Shown here one piece after another: positions 35,034 through 44,776 of a DNA stretch of 64,000 bases. The DNA comes from Bog-473 sp963730395 (GTDB lineage: Bacteria; Actinomycetota; Acidimicrobiia; Acidimicrobiales; RAAP-2), in contig CAVSSK010000030.1 of the NCBI GenBank assembly GCA_963730395.1, positions 62,001 through 126,000 of the forward strand, in the 5' to 3' direction. Made by a program: the position numbers and the translations under genes. A model generated the notes under the pieces. It was not told the origin of the DNA, did no database searches, and worked only from the letters and a program-made list of their open reading frames with translations. Position 1 is the stretch's first letter. Every line of letters starts with the position of its first letter.

Positions 35034-35645
35034 GTGGTGTCCCCGGAGGCGAGGCCGCGCCCGAGCGCACCACGGCCACGGGCGTCGTCCACCCGCTGGA
35101 TCCGGGAGGGGGTCATCGTCGTCGTGGTCGCCGTCCTGGTGGCCGTCCTGCTCCGCACGTTCGTCGTCCAGACCTTCTTCATCCCTTCCGGCTCCATGGA
35201 GCCCACCCTCCAGATCGGCGACCGGATCCTCGTGAACAAGCTGAGCTACCACCTCCACGGCGTCGACCGGGGTGACATCGTGGTGTTCTCGCGACCGCCG
35301 GCGGAGAACTGCGGCGGGCCAGAGGTCAACGATCTCGTCAAACGGGTCATCGGGCTGCCGGGTGACGTCATCTCGCTCTCGGGCGGATACGTCTACATCG
35401 ACGGGAAGCGGCTCGACGAGTCATGGCTCCCCGCCTCCGAGCAGGGCATCACGAGCGCCGGACCGACGGGGACCCGCTCCGACCTCGGGCACCCCTATCG
35501 GATCCCGGCCGACGACTACTTCGTCATGGGCGACAACCGGACCGACTCGTGCGACAGCCGCTACTGGGGGCCCATCTCGAGGTCGCTCATCGTCGGCAAG
35601 GTCGAGGTGCGCGTGTGGCCCATCTCGTCCATCAAGCTCTTCTGA
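35034..35645 (+). CDS. lepB: Signal peptidase I
   Basis: This membrane-bound serine protease removes Sec and Tat signal peptides on the outer face of the membrane. A transmembrane helix (GVIVVVVAVLVAVLLRTF) precedes the catalytic serine in FFIPSGSMEPTLQIGDR. The general-base lysine is in NDLVKRVIGLPGD, and the box E motif is FVMGDNRTDSCDSRYWG. GTG 35034 gives 203 residues. An upstream GTG at 34983 reads another frame that could be the true N-terminus if a base is missing near 35100. The gene ends eight bases from the convergent gyrA stop. Confidence 0.9.
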   Translation: MVSPEARPRPSAPRPRASSTRWIREGVIVVVVAVLVAVLLRTFVVQTFFIPSGSMEPTLQIGDRILVNKLSYHLHGVDRGDIVVFSRPPAENCGGPEVNDLVKRVIGLPGDVISLSGGYVYIDGKRLDESWLPASEQGITSAGPTGTRSDLGHPYRIPADDYFVMGDNRTDSCDSRYWGPISRSLIVGKVEVRVWPISSIKLF

Positions 35646-35652
35646 GGCCGGC

Positions 35653-38171
35653 TCAGCCCTCGTCGGCCTCTGCCACCACCCGTGCCACCGCTGCCACGGT
35701 CTGTCCCTCATCGAGGTTCATGACCCGGACTCCGGTCGCATCGCGGCCCTGAGAGGCGATCTCGCGGGCCGCAGTCCGGATGACAACCCCACCCGACGAG
35801 ACCAGCAGGATCTCCTCGTCCAGGGCGATCATGAAGGCGGCGACCACCGTGCCCCGGCTGCCGGTCAGGCGGATGCCGCGTACGCCCTGTCCCCCCGCGC
35901 CTGGCGGTTGAAGCGCTCGAGCTTGGTGCGCTTGCCATAACCGGCGTCCGTCACGATCAGGATGTCCGTGTCGTCGGCAGCCACGTCGAGGGACACCACC
36001 GCGTCACCCTCACGGAGCCGGATCCCTCGGACGCCCGCGGCGTCCCGCCCCATGGCCCGCACGTCCTCCTCGTTGAAGCGGATCGTCATCCCGTTCCGGG
36101 TGACCTCGAAGAGATCGTCTTGACCCGACGTGGCCACCACGCGCACCAGTTCGTCGCCGTCGCGCAGGTTGATGGCGATGAACCCCTCGCGCCGGGACTT
36201 GTCGTACTCGCTGATAGCCGTCTTCTTGACCTGTCCTTGCGCGGTCGCGAACACAAGGAACTGATCAGGCGAGAACTCGCGTGTGGCGATGATGGCCGTG
36301 ATCGACTCGTTCGGCGCCAGCGGCACGAGGTTGACCGCGGCCGTGCCGCGCGCCGTGCGGTCCTTCATCGGGATCTCGTGGCCACGCAGCCGGTAGACCT
36401 TCCCCCGGTTCGAGAACAGCAGCAGATAGGTGTGGGCCGAGGTGTGGACCACCTGACTGACCAGATCCTCTTCCTTCAGTCGCGCTCCCTGCACGCCCCG
36501 GCCACCACGGCCCTGGGTCCGGAAGGCGGCCGCGGCGACGGACTTGATGTACCCGGCCCGTGTCATCGTCACGACGATCTCCTCGTCGTCGATCAGGTCC
36601 TCCACTCCCATCTCACCGGGATCGTGCGTGATGACACTCCGGCGAGGGTTGGCGTGCTTGTCGCGGATCGCGACCATCTCGGTCTCGATCACACCGCGCA
36701 GCTTGGTGTCGTCGGAGAGGATCGCTTCGAGCTCGGCGATGGTGGCGCGCAGCTGGTTCATCTCGTCCTCCAGCTCGGACCGGCCGAGACGGGTGAGACG
36801 GCCGAGCGTCATGTCGAGGATGTGGGTCGCCTGCACCTCGGTGAAGGAGAAGGGCTCGGCCATGAGCGCCGTCCGCGCCTCGGGTCGGTCGGCCGAGGCA
36901 CGGATGGTCGCGATCACCGCGTCGAGCATGTCGATGGCGCGCAGGAGGCCCTCGACGATGTGCGCTCGATTGCGTGCCTTCTCCAGCCGGTACTCCGAGC
37001 GGCGCCGGATCACTTCGATCTGGTGGTCGATGTAGTGCGACAGCGCCTGCGCGAGGTTCAGCGTGCGGGGCACACCGTCGACCAAAGCGAGCATGTTCAC
37101 GCCGAAGCTGGTCTGCAGCGGCGTCTGCTTGAACAGGTTGTTGAGCACCACGTTGGCGTTGGCGTCGCGCTTGAGCTCGATCACGAGGCGCGGCTGCTGG
37201 TTGGCCGAGGCGTTGCGCATTCCGCTGATGCCGTCGAGGTCACCGGCGCGCACCAGCTCGGTGATCTTCTGCTCGATGACCTCGACCGAGGTCTGGTACG
37301 GGAGCTCGGTCACGACGATGGTGTCCCCGCTGCGGCCCTCCTCGATCTCGGCGACGGCCCGCATCTTGATGGAGCCGCGACCCGTGCGGTAGGCATCGAG
37401 GATCCCCTGACGACCGAGGATCAGCGCGCCCGTCGGGAAGTCGGGGCCCTTGACGAACTCCATCAGCTCGTCGGGAGTGGCCCCGGGATGGTGCAGCACG
37501 TGGATGGCGGCGTCGATCACCTCACCCATGTTGTGCGGTGGGACGTTCGTCGCCATGCCGACCGCGATGCCCTGGGACCCGTTGACGAGCAGGTTCGGGA
37601 AACGCGCCGGCAGGACCACGGGCTCCTGGGCCGACCCGTCGTAGTTGGCGACCATGTCGACGGTCTCTTCGTCGATGTCGGCCATGAGCTCGAGAGCGAG
37701 CGGCGCCAGCCGGCACTCCGTGTAACGCATGGCGGCCGCCCCGTCGTCGGGCCCCCGGCCCCCGAAGCTGCCGTGGCCGTCGATGAGCGGGTAGCGGAGC
37801 GAGAACTCCTGCACCATCCGGGCGAGCGCCTCGTAGATCGCCGAGTCACCGTGCGGGTGGTACGTCCCCATGACCTCGCCCACGACCTTGGCGCACTTGT
37901 TGTGGGGCCGGTCGGGGCGCTGCCCGTTGTCGAACATGGAGTAGAGGATCCGCCGGTGGACCGGCTTGAGCCCGTCGCGCACGTCCGGCAGGGCGCGGGC
38001 AACGATGACCGACATGGAGTACTCGAGGAACGAGCGCTCCATCTCCTCTTGGATCTCGATGGGCTCGATGGACCCGCTGACGGGCTCGTCGCCGCCCGGC
38101 GGGATGTCGTTCCCTCCGCCTGAGCCTGCTCCCCCGCGACCCGAGCCGCGTGTCGACTGACGTGGTGGCAT
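35653..38171 (-). CDS. gyrA: DNA gyrase subunit A (one homopolymer frameshift near the 3' end)
   Basis: The breakage-reunion subunit of gyrase begins at ATG 38171 with GAGGAG upstream. The N-terminal part includes RALPDVRDGLKPVHRRILYS, the quinolone region HPHGDSAIYEALARM and the catalytic tyrosine in AAAMRYTECRL. The C-terminal beta-pinwheel carries the GyrA-box-like QGRGGRGVQG, which favours gyrase over topoisomerase IV. In one frame the protein ends at 35865 with a non-family tail. Adding one G to the six-base run at 35891-35896 restores QARGGQGVRGIRL and continues to EADEG at 35653, about 839 residues. Since gyrA is essential, this is probably a sequence error. It follows gyrB by 26 bases. 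Confidence 0.93.
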
Positions 38172-38197
38172 CTATTCCCTACTCCTCGTCTGGTCGC

Positions 38198-40162
38198 TCA
38201 AATGTCAAGGAAACGGACGTCCTTGGCGTTCGTCTGGATGAAGTGGCGCCGCAACTCGACGTCGTCACCCATGAGGATGGAGCAGACCTCGTCTGCCGTT
38301 GCGGCCTGTTCGACGTTGATCTGGAGCAACGACCGCTTGCCCGGGTCCATCGTCGTGTCGCGCAGCTCGGCGAAGTCCATCTCGCCCAGTCCCTTCAGCC
38401 GGTTGAAGTCGTGCTTGTGGTCGGGGTGTTCGGCGAGGAACGCGTCCCTTGCCGCGTCGTCCTTGAGGTAGATCTTCTCCTTGCCCACCAGCGTCGAGTA
38501 CAGCGGCGGCTGCGCGACGTAGACGAATCCGCCTTCGACCAGAGGCTTCATCTGTCGGTAGAAGAAGGTCAGGAGAAGCGTGCGGATGTGACTGCCGTCG
38601 ACGTCCGCGTCGGCGAGCAGGATCACCTTGTGGTAGCGGATCTTCTCGACGTCGAACTCCTCGGCCAGGCCGGCGCCGATGGCGGAGATCAGCGCCTGGA
38701 TCTCGGCGTTCTTGAGCATCTTGTCGATGCGGGCGCGCTCGACGTTGAGGATCTTGCCCCTGATGGGCAGGATCGCCTGCGTGTGCGGGTTGCGCGCGTC
38801 CTTGGCGGACCCGCCGGCCGAGTTACCCTCCACGATGAAGAGCTCGGACTCGCGCGGGTCGCGCGACGAGCAGTCGGCCAGCTTGCCGGGCAGGCCCGCC
38901 CCGTCGAGCGCCGACTTGCGCCGGGTCAGGTCGCGGGCTCCCTGGGCCGCGAGGCGGGCGCGGGCCGCCTGCATCGACTTCTGCACGATCTGGCTCGCCT
39001 CGCGGGGGTTCTCCTCCAGCCATTCGTTCAGCTTCTTGTTCGTCGCGCGCTCGGTCAGGGAGCGGATGCTGACGTTGCCGAGCTTGGCCTTGGTCTGACC
39101 TTCGAACTGCGGGTCACGCAGGCGGACCGAGATGATGGCGGTGAGCCCCTCGCGGATGTCCTCCCCCTTGAGGTTCTCCTCCTTTTCCTTCAGGAGGTTG
39201 CGGGCGCGGGCGTAGCGGTTCACCGCGTTGGTCAACGCCTTGGAGAACCCTTCGACGTGCATCCCGCCCTCAATGGTCGAGATCCCGTTGGCGAAGGAGT
39301 GGATGGACTCGTGGTACCCCGCGTTCCATTGCAGCGCGACCTCGACCTCTTGACCCTCCTCGGCCTGCTCGAACGACGCCACCTTTCGGAACAAGGACTC
39401 CTTCGACGCGTTGAGGTGCTTGACGAAGTCGATGATCCCGCCGTTGTACTTGAAGTTGGTCTTGGTGACCGGGTCGGTGCGCTCATCGGTGAAGCGGATC
39501 TCGAGCCCCTTGTTCAAGAAGGCCATGATCTGCATGCGCTCGAGGATCGTCTGGGACCGGAACTCGGTCTCGTCGAAGATCGAGCCATCGGGCCAGAAGG
39601 TGACCGTGGTGCCCGTCCGCGGTTCCCCGGTGCTGCGGTCCTTCGGGGCCGGGCCGGTGGCCTTGATCTTCTGCTTGACCTTGCCGCCCTTCTCGAACTC
39701 GGCCTCCCAGTGCTGGCCGTCGCGGTCGATCTCGAGCAGCACCCGGCTCGAGAGGGCGTTGACCACCGAGATGCCGACGCCGTGGAGGCCACCGGAGACC
39801 TGGTAGCCCTTCCCGCCGAACTTCCCGCCGGCGTGCAGGGTGGTCAGGACGATCTCGGCCGTCGAGACCTTGGGGTACTTGGGGGACGGGCCGACCGGGA
39901 TGCCCGCCCCGTCGTCGCTGACCCGGCAGCCGCCGTCGGCCAGCAGGGTCACGTCGATCCGGGTGCAGCGGCCCGCCATCGCCTCGTCGACCGAGTTGTC
40001 GACGACCTCCCAGACCAGGTGGTGCAGGCCGGTGGGGCCCGTGGATCCGATGTACATGCCGGGCCGCTTGCGCACCGCCTCGAGCCCCTCGAGGACGGTG
40101 ATGTCCTCCTCGGTGTAGGACGCGCTGGCCCCACTTGCTCTTTCGTCCACCTTTATTGCCAC
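38198..40162 (-). CDS. gyrB: DNA gyrase subunit B
   Basis: This is the ATPase subunit of gyrase, 654 residues. The GHKL ATPase domain has VLEGLEAVRKRPGMYIGSTG, EVVDNSVDEAMAG, DDGAGIPVG and GLHGVGISVVNALS. The TOPRIM domain contains ELFIVEGNSAGGSAKDARN and LLADADVDGSHIRTLLLTFF, and the end carries KGLGEMDFAELRDTTMDP. GTG 40162 follows AAAGGG. It lies in the dnaN-recF-dciA-gyrB-gyrA series transcribed away from dnaA; the 150-base gap after dciA probably adds a promoter. Confidence 0.96.
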   Translation of the reverse strand: MAIKVDERASGASASYTEEDITVLEGLEAVRKRPGMYIGSTGPTGLHHLVWEVVDNSVDEAMAGRCTRIDVTLLADGGCRVSDDGAGIPVGPSPKYPKVSTAEIVLTTLHAGGKFGGKGYQVSGGLHGVGISVVNALSSRVLLEIDRDGQHWEAEFEKGGKVKQKIKATGPAPKDRSTGEPRTGTTVTFWPDGSIFDETEFRSQTILERMQIMAFLNKGLEIRFTDERTDPVTKTNFKYNGGIIDFVKHLNASKESLFRKVASFEQAEEGQEVEVALQWNAGYHESIHSFANGISTIEGGMHVEGFSKALTNAVNRYARARNLLKEKEENLKGEDIREGLTAIISVRLRDPQFEGQTKAKLGNVSIRSLTERATNKKLNEWLEENPREASQIVQKSMQAARARLAAQGARDLTRRKSALDGAGLPGKLADCSSRDPRESELFIVEGNSAGGSAKDARNPHTQAILPIRGKILNVERARIDKMLKNAEIQALISAIGAGLAEEFDVEKIRYHKVILLADADVDGSHIRTLLLTFFYRQMKPLVEGGFVYVAQPPLYSTLVGKEKIYLKDDAARDAFLAEHPDHKHDFNRLKGLGEMDFAELRDTTMDPGKRSLLQINVEQAATADEVCSILMGDDVELRRHFIQTNAKDVRFLDI

Positions 40163-40315
40163 AGGCGCGCCCTTTCAGAACGACGGTCTTCGCGGTGCGT
40201 ATCGAATCCCCGAACGGTGCAACTCCGGCCTTCCGATGCGAACGCACCATTCTACCCGACCGACGTGCCAATTCGGCGCTCATGAACGGTCCCCTGGACC
40301 GGCTGTGACGCCGCC

Positions 40316-40627
40316 TCAGGCGCGTTCGACGACGACCTCCAGCCGATCGATCGGGTTCTCGCCGAGCTCCCTCAGCCGGGCCAGGATTTGGCCCGATTCC
40401 ATGCGGGCCCGGGTCGCCCACGCGGGGTGGTCCACCGCGACGACGAGCGCGCGTCCGTCGACGCGCAGCGGCCGCAGATGGGCCCCGAGCTCGGGGCCGA
40501 CCAGCTCCTCCCAGCGGGCGAAGACGGCCTCCATGGTGGCCGGAGTGGCGGTTGCACCGAGCCGCCCGAGGAGCCGGGGGATCGATGCGGCGACGGGGCG
40601 GGGACCTCCGCCGCGCTGGTCCTTCAC
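40316..40627 (-). CDS. DciA-like DUF721 protein
   Basis: This 103-residue protein lies in the recF-gyrB gap, the classical position of DUF721 in actinobacteria. A central domain reads EAVFARWEELVGPELGAHLR, RALVVAVDHPAWATRARM and ILARLRELGENPIDRLEVVV, which fits the KH-like DUF721 fold. DciA proteins help load the replicative helicase DnaB. The GTG start overlaps the recF stop (GTGA), indicating coupled translation. Confidence 0.88.
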   Translation of the reverse strand: MKDQRGGGPRPVAASIPRLLGRLGATATPATMEAVFARWEELVGPELGAHLRPLRVDGRALVVAVDHPAWATRARMESGQILARLRELGENPIDRLEVVVERA

Positions 40628-41703
40628 GGCTCCATCAGGGTCTCGACGGCCATGACCTGGGCCACGTCGATGCCCTGGGGCAGCGGTGCGGCCGTGGTGA
40701 GCAGCGCCTGGCCCGCCGGCAGCTCCGCCACCAGGGCCTTGCTCCGCACCGGGTCGAGCTCTGAGAAGACGTCGTCGAGGAGCAGCGTCGGCACCAGGGC
40801 CGTCCTCGAGCGGACGAGCTCGTGGACCCCGAGACGCAGGGCCAACACGAGGCAGCGCTGCTCGCCCTGGGAGGCGTGGGTCCGTGCCTCGCGACCCTCG
40901 ATCGCCAGACGAAGGTCGTCGCGGTGGGGGCCCACGGTGTTCACGCCCCGGCGCAGGTCGTCGGTCCGGCTGGCGGCGAGCGCATCGAGCAGCTCGCCGT
41001 CCCAGCTGCGCTCGTACCCCTGCTCCACCACCTCCCGCCCGCCCTCACCAGCCAGGCGGCTGTAGGCGGCTCCGACCAGGGGCTCGAGGTCGGTGACGAG
41101 CCGTTCGCGGGCGGCCACCAGGACTTTGCCGGCGTCGGCGAGCCGCTGGTCCCATACGTCGAGGGTGGCCACGACATCGTCGTTGCTCCGGCCTCCCGAC
41201 TGGCGCAACAGCGCGGCCCGCTGGCGCAGGACGCGATCTGTCTCGTCCGCCGCCCGGGCACCCTCGGGGTCGAGCAGGGCCAGCGCATCGTCGAGCAGGT
41301 CGCGCCGGCCCTTGGGGCCCCCGCTGACGATGACGAGGTCCTCGGGGGAGAAGACCGTGCAGGGTGCCGCCGCCGCCAACTCCTTGCGAGCGGAGACCGA
41401 TTTGCGGTTGACCCGGGTCCGGCTGCGCCCCGCCGGGAGGATCTCGGCCTCGACCAGGGCGGGGCTGTCCGCGTTGTCGATCTCGGCGCGGACGATGGCG
41501 CGCTCGGCGCCGGTCCGCACCATCGCCTCGGGTGGTGCGGCGCGGAACGAGCGGCGGGTCCCGAGGTAGGCGAGAGCTTCGAGCACGCTCGTCTTACCGG
41601 TCCCGTTGGGCCCCGTGATGACGGTGGCCCCCTCGGGCGCGGGGGCGATGTGCGCGACGCGGAAGATGCGGAAGTCGGTCAGCTCGAGGTGCCGGAGGCT
41701 CAC
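40624..41703 (-). CDS. recF: DNA replication and repair protein RecF
   Basis: The protein has 359 residues. The Walker A motif is VITGPNGTGKTSVLEALAYL, near the N-terminus after LRHLELTDFRIF. The ABC-type signature is HASQGEQRCLVLALRLGVHE, and Walker B is LVPTLLLDDVFSELDP. RecF helps load RecA at single-strand gaps. GTG 41703 was chosen at the start of the conserved sequence, 17 bases after dnaN. The order dnaN-recF-DUF721-gyrB is conserved in actinobacteria. Confidence 0.94.
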   Translation of the reverse strand: MSLRHLELTDFRIFRVAHIAPAPEGATVITGPNGTGKTSVLEALAYLGTRRSFRAAPPEAMVRTGAERAIVRAEIDNADSPALVEAEILPAGRSRTRVNRKSVSARKELAAAAPCTVFSPEDLVIVSGGPKGRRDLLDDALALLDPEGARAADETDRVLRQRAALLRQSGGRSNDDVVATLDVWDQRLADAGKVLVAARERLVTDLEPLVGAAYSRLAGEGGREVVEQGYERSWDGELLDALAASRTDDLRRGVNTVGPHRDDLRLAIEGREARTHASQGEQRCLVLALRLGVHELVRSRTALVPTLLLDDVFSELDPVRSKALVAELPAGQALLTTAAPLPQGIDVAQVMAVETLMEP

Positions 41704-41719
41704 CGCGACCGCGGTCCGC

Positions 41720-42838
41720 TCAGGAGACCCGCACCGGCATGAGGAGGTAGCGGAACGCGTCGTCTTCCGCGCCGCGCACCGTGGCGGCGCGTGAGGCATC
41801 GGCCGTCTCGACGATCACCTCGTCACCGGCCACCGCCTCGACCCCGTCGATGAGGTAGGACGGGTTGAACGCGATGACCAGGTCCTCGCCGCTGTAGTCA
41901 CCGTCGACCGATTCTGCGGCGTCTCCCACATCCTGGCTCTGCACGCTGAGGTCGACGCCGCCCTGGCGCATGGCGAGGCGGACCGGGGTCGTGTTGTCGC
42001 GCACGAGGAGCTGCACCCGGCGCAGCGCGGCCAGGAAGGTCTCCTTCCCGAGATGGAGGCGGTTCGGGTAGTGGTCGGGGATGAGCTGCTTGTAGTCCGG
42101 GTAGCGCCCCTCGAGGAGACGGGTGCTGATCTGGACATTTCCCTGCCAGAACGTGATTTCGTTGCTGCTGGCGGCCACGCCGACCTTGTTCGTGTCGGAC
42201 CCCTCCGAGAGGGCGCCGGTGGGGAGGCGCTGCAGCTCGGAGAGGGCGCGGGCAGGCACCAGGAGATCCTCCTCGCCCGGGATGGTGTTGCTGTCCGGCA
42301 GGTCCCTCATCGCCATCCGGTACGAGTCGGTCGCGACCATGCGAATCGATCCGTCCACCCGCGACACGAGCACGCCCGTCAGCAGCGGCCGGCCCTCGTC
42401 GTGCGACGCCGCACGCGCCACTTGGCGTACCGCCTCCCCCAGTGCCGATTCGGAGAGATGCGTCATCGGCTGGCTCGTCTTGCCGACCGGCGGGAACTCC
42501 ACGACCGGATAGGTCTGCAGCTTGAAGGTCGAACGCGCCGCGGAAATCGTGATGTGGTCCCCGTCGTCGGCGAACGTCACCGCTCCCGGCTCGAGACGCC
42601 GCACGATGTCGGTGGACAGCCGGGCCGGAATCACACAACTTCCGTCGTCGATCCCGATCACCTCGTCGGTCACCAGGATCGTGAGATCGAGGTCGGTCCC
42701 CGTCACGGTCAGCGAGTTGCCCGTGACGCTCAAGAGCAGGCCCAGGAGGACCGGTGAGGAGCCACCACGGCCTCCCACGGCACGACTCGCAGTCGCCAGC
42801 ATCTCGATCAGTGCATCGCGCTCGGATCTGAACTTCAC
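41720..42838 (-). CDS. dnaN: DNA polymerase III beta sliding clamp
   Basis: The protein has 372 residues forming the three-domain processivity ring. The start VKFRSERDALIEMLATASRA (GTG 42838, with AAAGGA upstream) and the end FRYLLMPVRVS are family hallmarks, as are LLTGVLVSRVDGSIRMVATD and LLEGRYPDYKQLIPDHY. It tethers polymerase III to DNA and binds partners through the C-terminal cleft. It is separated from dnaA by the 300-base oriC candidate. Confidence 0.95.
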   Translation of the reverse strand: MKFRSERDALIEMLATASRAVGGRGGSSPVLLGLLLSVTGNSLTVTGTDLDLTILVTDEVIGIDDGSCVIPARLSTDIVRRLEPGAVTFADDGDHITISAARSTFKLQTYPVVEFPPVGKTSQPMTHLSESALGEAVRQVARAASHDEGRPLLTGVLVSRVDGSIRMVATDSYRMAMRDLPDSNTIPGEEDLLVPARALSELQRLPTGALSEGSDTNKVGVAASSNEITFWQGNVQISTRLLEGRYPDYKQLIPDHYPNRLHLGKETFLAALRRVQLLVRDNTTPVRLAMRQGGVDLSVQSQDVGDAAESVDGDYSGEDLVIAFNPSYLIDGVEAVAGDEVIVETADASRAATVRGAEDDAFRYLLMPVRVS

Positions 42839-43138
42839 CGACGCCAGTCCTTTCGGGAGGTTCCCCAGCCTCTCATCGCGAGGGAAGAGGTATGTGTGTC
42901 TAGTAAAGGTAGTAAGGGCTGTGGATTGTGGACGACATGGCGTCGTGCCTGCCCGACGAGGCGAAAGATGTCCCCACGGCACTGTGGGTCCCGCCCCGCT
43001 TCGCGGGCGTCACGGCGCCGTGCACGGGGTTCCTGGGGACAACGGCGCCCATGATCCCCAGGGCCCGCCGGGCGGGCCCACAGCCTTTGCCCCTGGCAAA
43101 CCACAAGTTGGCGGACGGCTGGACGGGGGGCGGAGGGA
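42839..43138. other. oriC: Candidate chromosomal origin (oriC) between dnaA and dnaN
   Basis: This 300-base gene-free region sits in the usual actinobacterial oriC position. DnaA-box-like 9-mers include TGTGGATTG (42920-42928), TGTGGACGA (42927-42935, one mismatch from the complement of TTGTCCACA), ATGTCCCCA (42968-42976, one mismatch) and TGGGGACAA (43034-43042, exact complement of TTGTCCCCA). The stretch TATGTGTGTCTAGTAAAGGT (42891-42910) and the following AGTAA form the most A+T-rich part and may be the unwinding element. The box number is small compared with Streptomyces, so auxiliary sites elsewhere may contribute. Confidence 0.7.
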
Positions 43139-44533
43139 TCAGGCAGAGCCCGCACGGATCTTCTGGATGAGCTCGGTGACCTGCTCGTAGATCTGACGGC
43201 GCTCCTGCATCTGGCCGGCGATCTTGTCGACCGCGTGGATGACCGTGGTGTGGTCGCGCTTGCCGAAGACCCGGCCGATGGCGGGGTAGCTGTAGTCCGT
43301 GAGCTCACGGGTGAGGTACATGGCGACCTGGCGGGCGGTGACGAGCGGGCGGGTGCGGCTGGGTCCGCAGAGCGCCTCGATGGAGAAGCCGTAGCTGGCC
43401 GCAGTGGCCTCGAGGATCATCTGGGGCGAGATCCGCCGTGGCTCTCCGGCCAGTACCAGGTCCGAGAGGACCTTCTCGGCCTGAGCGAGCGAGATGGGCT
43501 CGTTGTTGAGGTTCGCGAAGGCGCAGATGCGGATCAGCGCCCCCTCGAGCTCACGGATGTTGTCCTTCACGTGGGAGGCGATGAACTCCAGGACGTCGTC
43601 GGGCACCTCCCGGCGCTCGCTGAGGGACTTGGAGCGCAGAATGGCCAGGCGGGTCTCGAGGTCGGGTGGGTCGATCTCGGTGATCAGACCGGAGAGGAAG
43701 CGACTGCGGAGCCGGTCCTCGAGCGTCTCGATGGACTTCGGGGGGCGGTCCGAGGTGAGGACGATCTGCTTGGAGGCGCCCTTGAGGTCGTTGTAGGTGT
43801 GGAAGAACTCCTCTTGGAGGCCCTCTTTGCGCTCCATGAACTGGACGTCGTCGATCAGGAGGACGTCGCAATCCCGGTAACGGCGCTTGAAGGCCAGCGT
43901 GGTCGAGGTCCGCAGTGAGTCCACGAAGTCGTTCATGAACGTCTCGGTCGTGACGTAGAGCACCTTGCGGCGGGGGTAGTTCTCCGTGACGTAGTTCCCG
44001 ATGGCGTGCAGGAGGTGGGTCTTGCCCAGGCCCGAGTCGCCGTAGATGAAGAGTGGGTTGTAGGACCGGCCGGGCGTCTCGGCCACGGCCTGGGCCGCAG
44101 CGTGGGCCAGGCGGTTGGAGGAGGCGGCGACGAAGGTCTCGAAGGTGAACTTGGAATCGAGCTGGACCGCCGGAGACTCCCGACCGCCTCTGCCCGGCGC
44201 ACCGGCTTCGGGCTGGGGTTCGGGGGCGGGCTCGGCCGGCAGGCCCAGGATCTGGTCGAGGCCCGGCTCGGCTGCGGCCGGGGCGATCTCCTGGACCTCG
44301 AGGCGGCCCCGGACGGGCGCGCCGACCTCGTTGGCCAGGGTGTCCTCGATCATGGGGAGGTAGCGCGACTCCACCCGCTCGCGGATCAGCCCGTTGGGGA
44401 CCGAGAGCGTGAACACGCCGTCGGTGAACGCCACGGGCTCGATGCCGGACAGCCACAGCTGCCACGTGCTCTCCGACACCTGGTCACGCAGGGATCCGGT
44501 GCACCTTGTCCAGAGATCTCCAGCTTGAGTCAC
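43139..44533 (-). CDS. dnaA: Chromosomal replication initiator DnaA
   Basis: The protein has 464 residues from GTG 44533 (VTQAGDLWTRCTGSLRDQVS), preceded by AAGGGGCG. Domain I is followed by a Pro/Glu-rich linker of about 45 residues (90-125). The AAA+ domain has NPLFIYGDSGLGKTHLLHAI (Walker A at about 165-172), DVLLIDDVQFMERKEG (Walker B) and the arginine-finger region SRFLSGLITEIDPPD. The C-terminal DNA-binding helix-turn-helix contains RELTDYSYPAIGRVFGKRDH and TTVIHAVDKI. It binds DnaA boxes and opens oriC, and is transcribed away from rpmH. Confidence 0.96.
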   Translation of the reverse strand: MTQAGDLWTRCTGSLRDQVSESTWQLWLSGIEPVAFTDGVFTLSVPNGLIRERVESRYLPMIEDTLANEVGAPVRGRLEVQEIAPAAAEPGLDQILGLPAEPAPEPQPEAGAPGRGGRESPAVQLDSKFTFETFVAASSNRLAHAAAQAVAETPGRSYNPLFIYGDSGLGKTHLLHAIGNYVTENYPRRKVLYVTTETFMNDFVDSLRTSTTLAFKRRYRDCDVLLIDDVQFMERKEGLQEEFFHTYNDLKGASKQIVLTSDRPPKSIETLEDRLRSRFLSGLITEIDPPDLETRLAILRSKSLSERREVPDDVLEFIASHVKDNIRELEGALIRICAFANLNNEPISLAQAEKVLSDLVLAGEPRRISPQMILEATAASYGFSIEALCGPSRTRPLVTARQVAMYLTRELTDYSYPAIGRVFGKRDHTTVIHAVDKIAGQMQERRQIYEQVTELIQKIRAGSA

Positions 44534-44776
44534 AGCTTGCGCCGATCGCCCCTTCTCCCCCCTCGGCGTCCAGCCATGATGTTCGGAACGATCCTCGGTA
44601 CGGGTAATTGGATGAACGTACACCGTGCCGGGCGATGCGACTAGAGCCGATCCCCAAATCGCGCCTAACATGGGAGGACTCGCCGCCGGCGGCCGGACCC
44701 ACTCGATGGCCGAGGCATGAACCCTGCGACGAACCGGCTGCGGACGCCCTCGGTCGTCGCGAAAGGCTGAATAGAC
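44534..44776. promoter_or_regulatory. Divergent dnaA/rpmH promoter region
   Basis: This 243-base spacer contains promoters for dnaA on the minus strand and for the rpmH-rnpA-yidDC operon on the plus strand. GAAAGG before the rpmH GTG and AAGGGGCG before the dnaA GTG are the visible ribosome-binding sites. No convincing DnaA box for autoregulation was found here, and no small gene. Confidence 0.5.

Noticed and set aside
35034..35110. Extended N-terminus for LepB starting at GTG 34983
   Set aside because: It needs an additional frameshift and no ribosome-binding site supports it; the shorter GTG 35034 start already includes the full conserved protein.
36120..38123. 667-codon plus-strand open frame
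   Set aside because: It is the antisense shadow of gyrA; its composition follows the third-codon G/C bias of the real gene and shows no domain.
38150..40285. 711-codon plus-strand open frame
   Set aside because: Antisense shadow of gyrB; no recognisable motif, and gyrB is unambiguous on the other strand.
41801..42757. Plus-strand frames opposite dnaN
   Set aside because: They are antisense to a highly conserved gene and have no start signals or domains.
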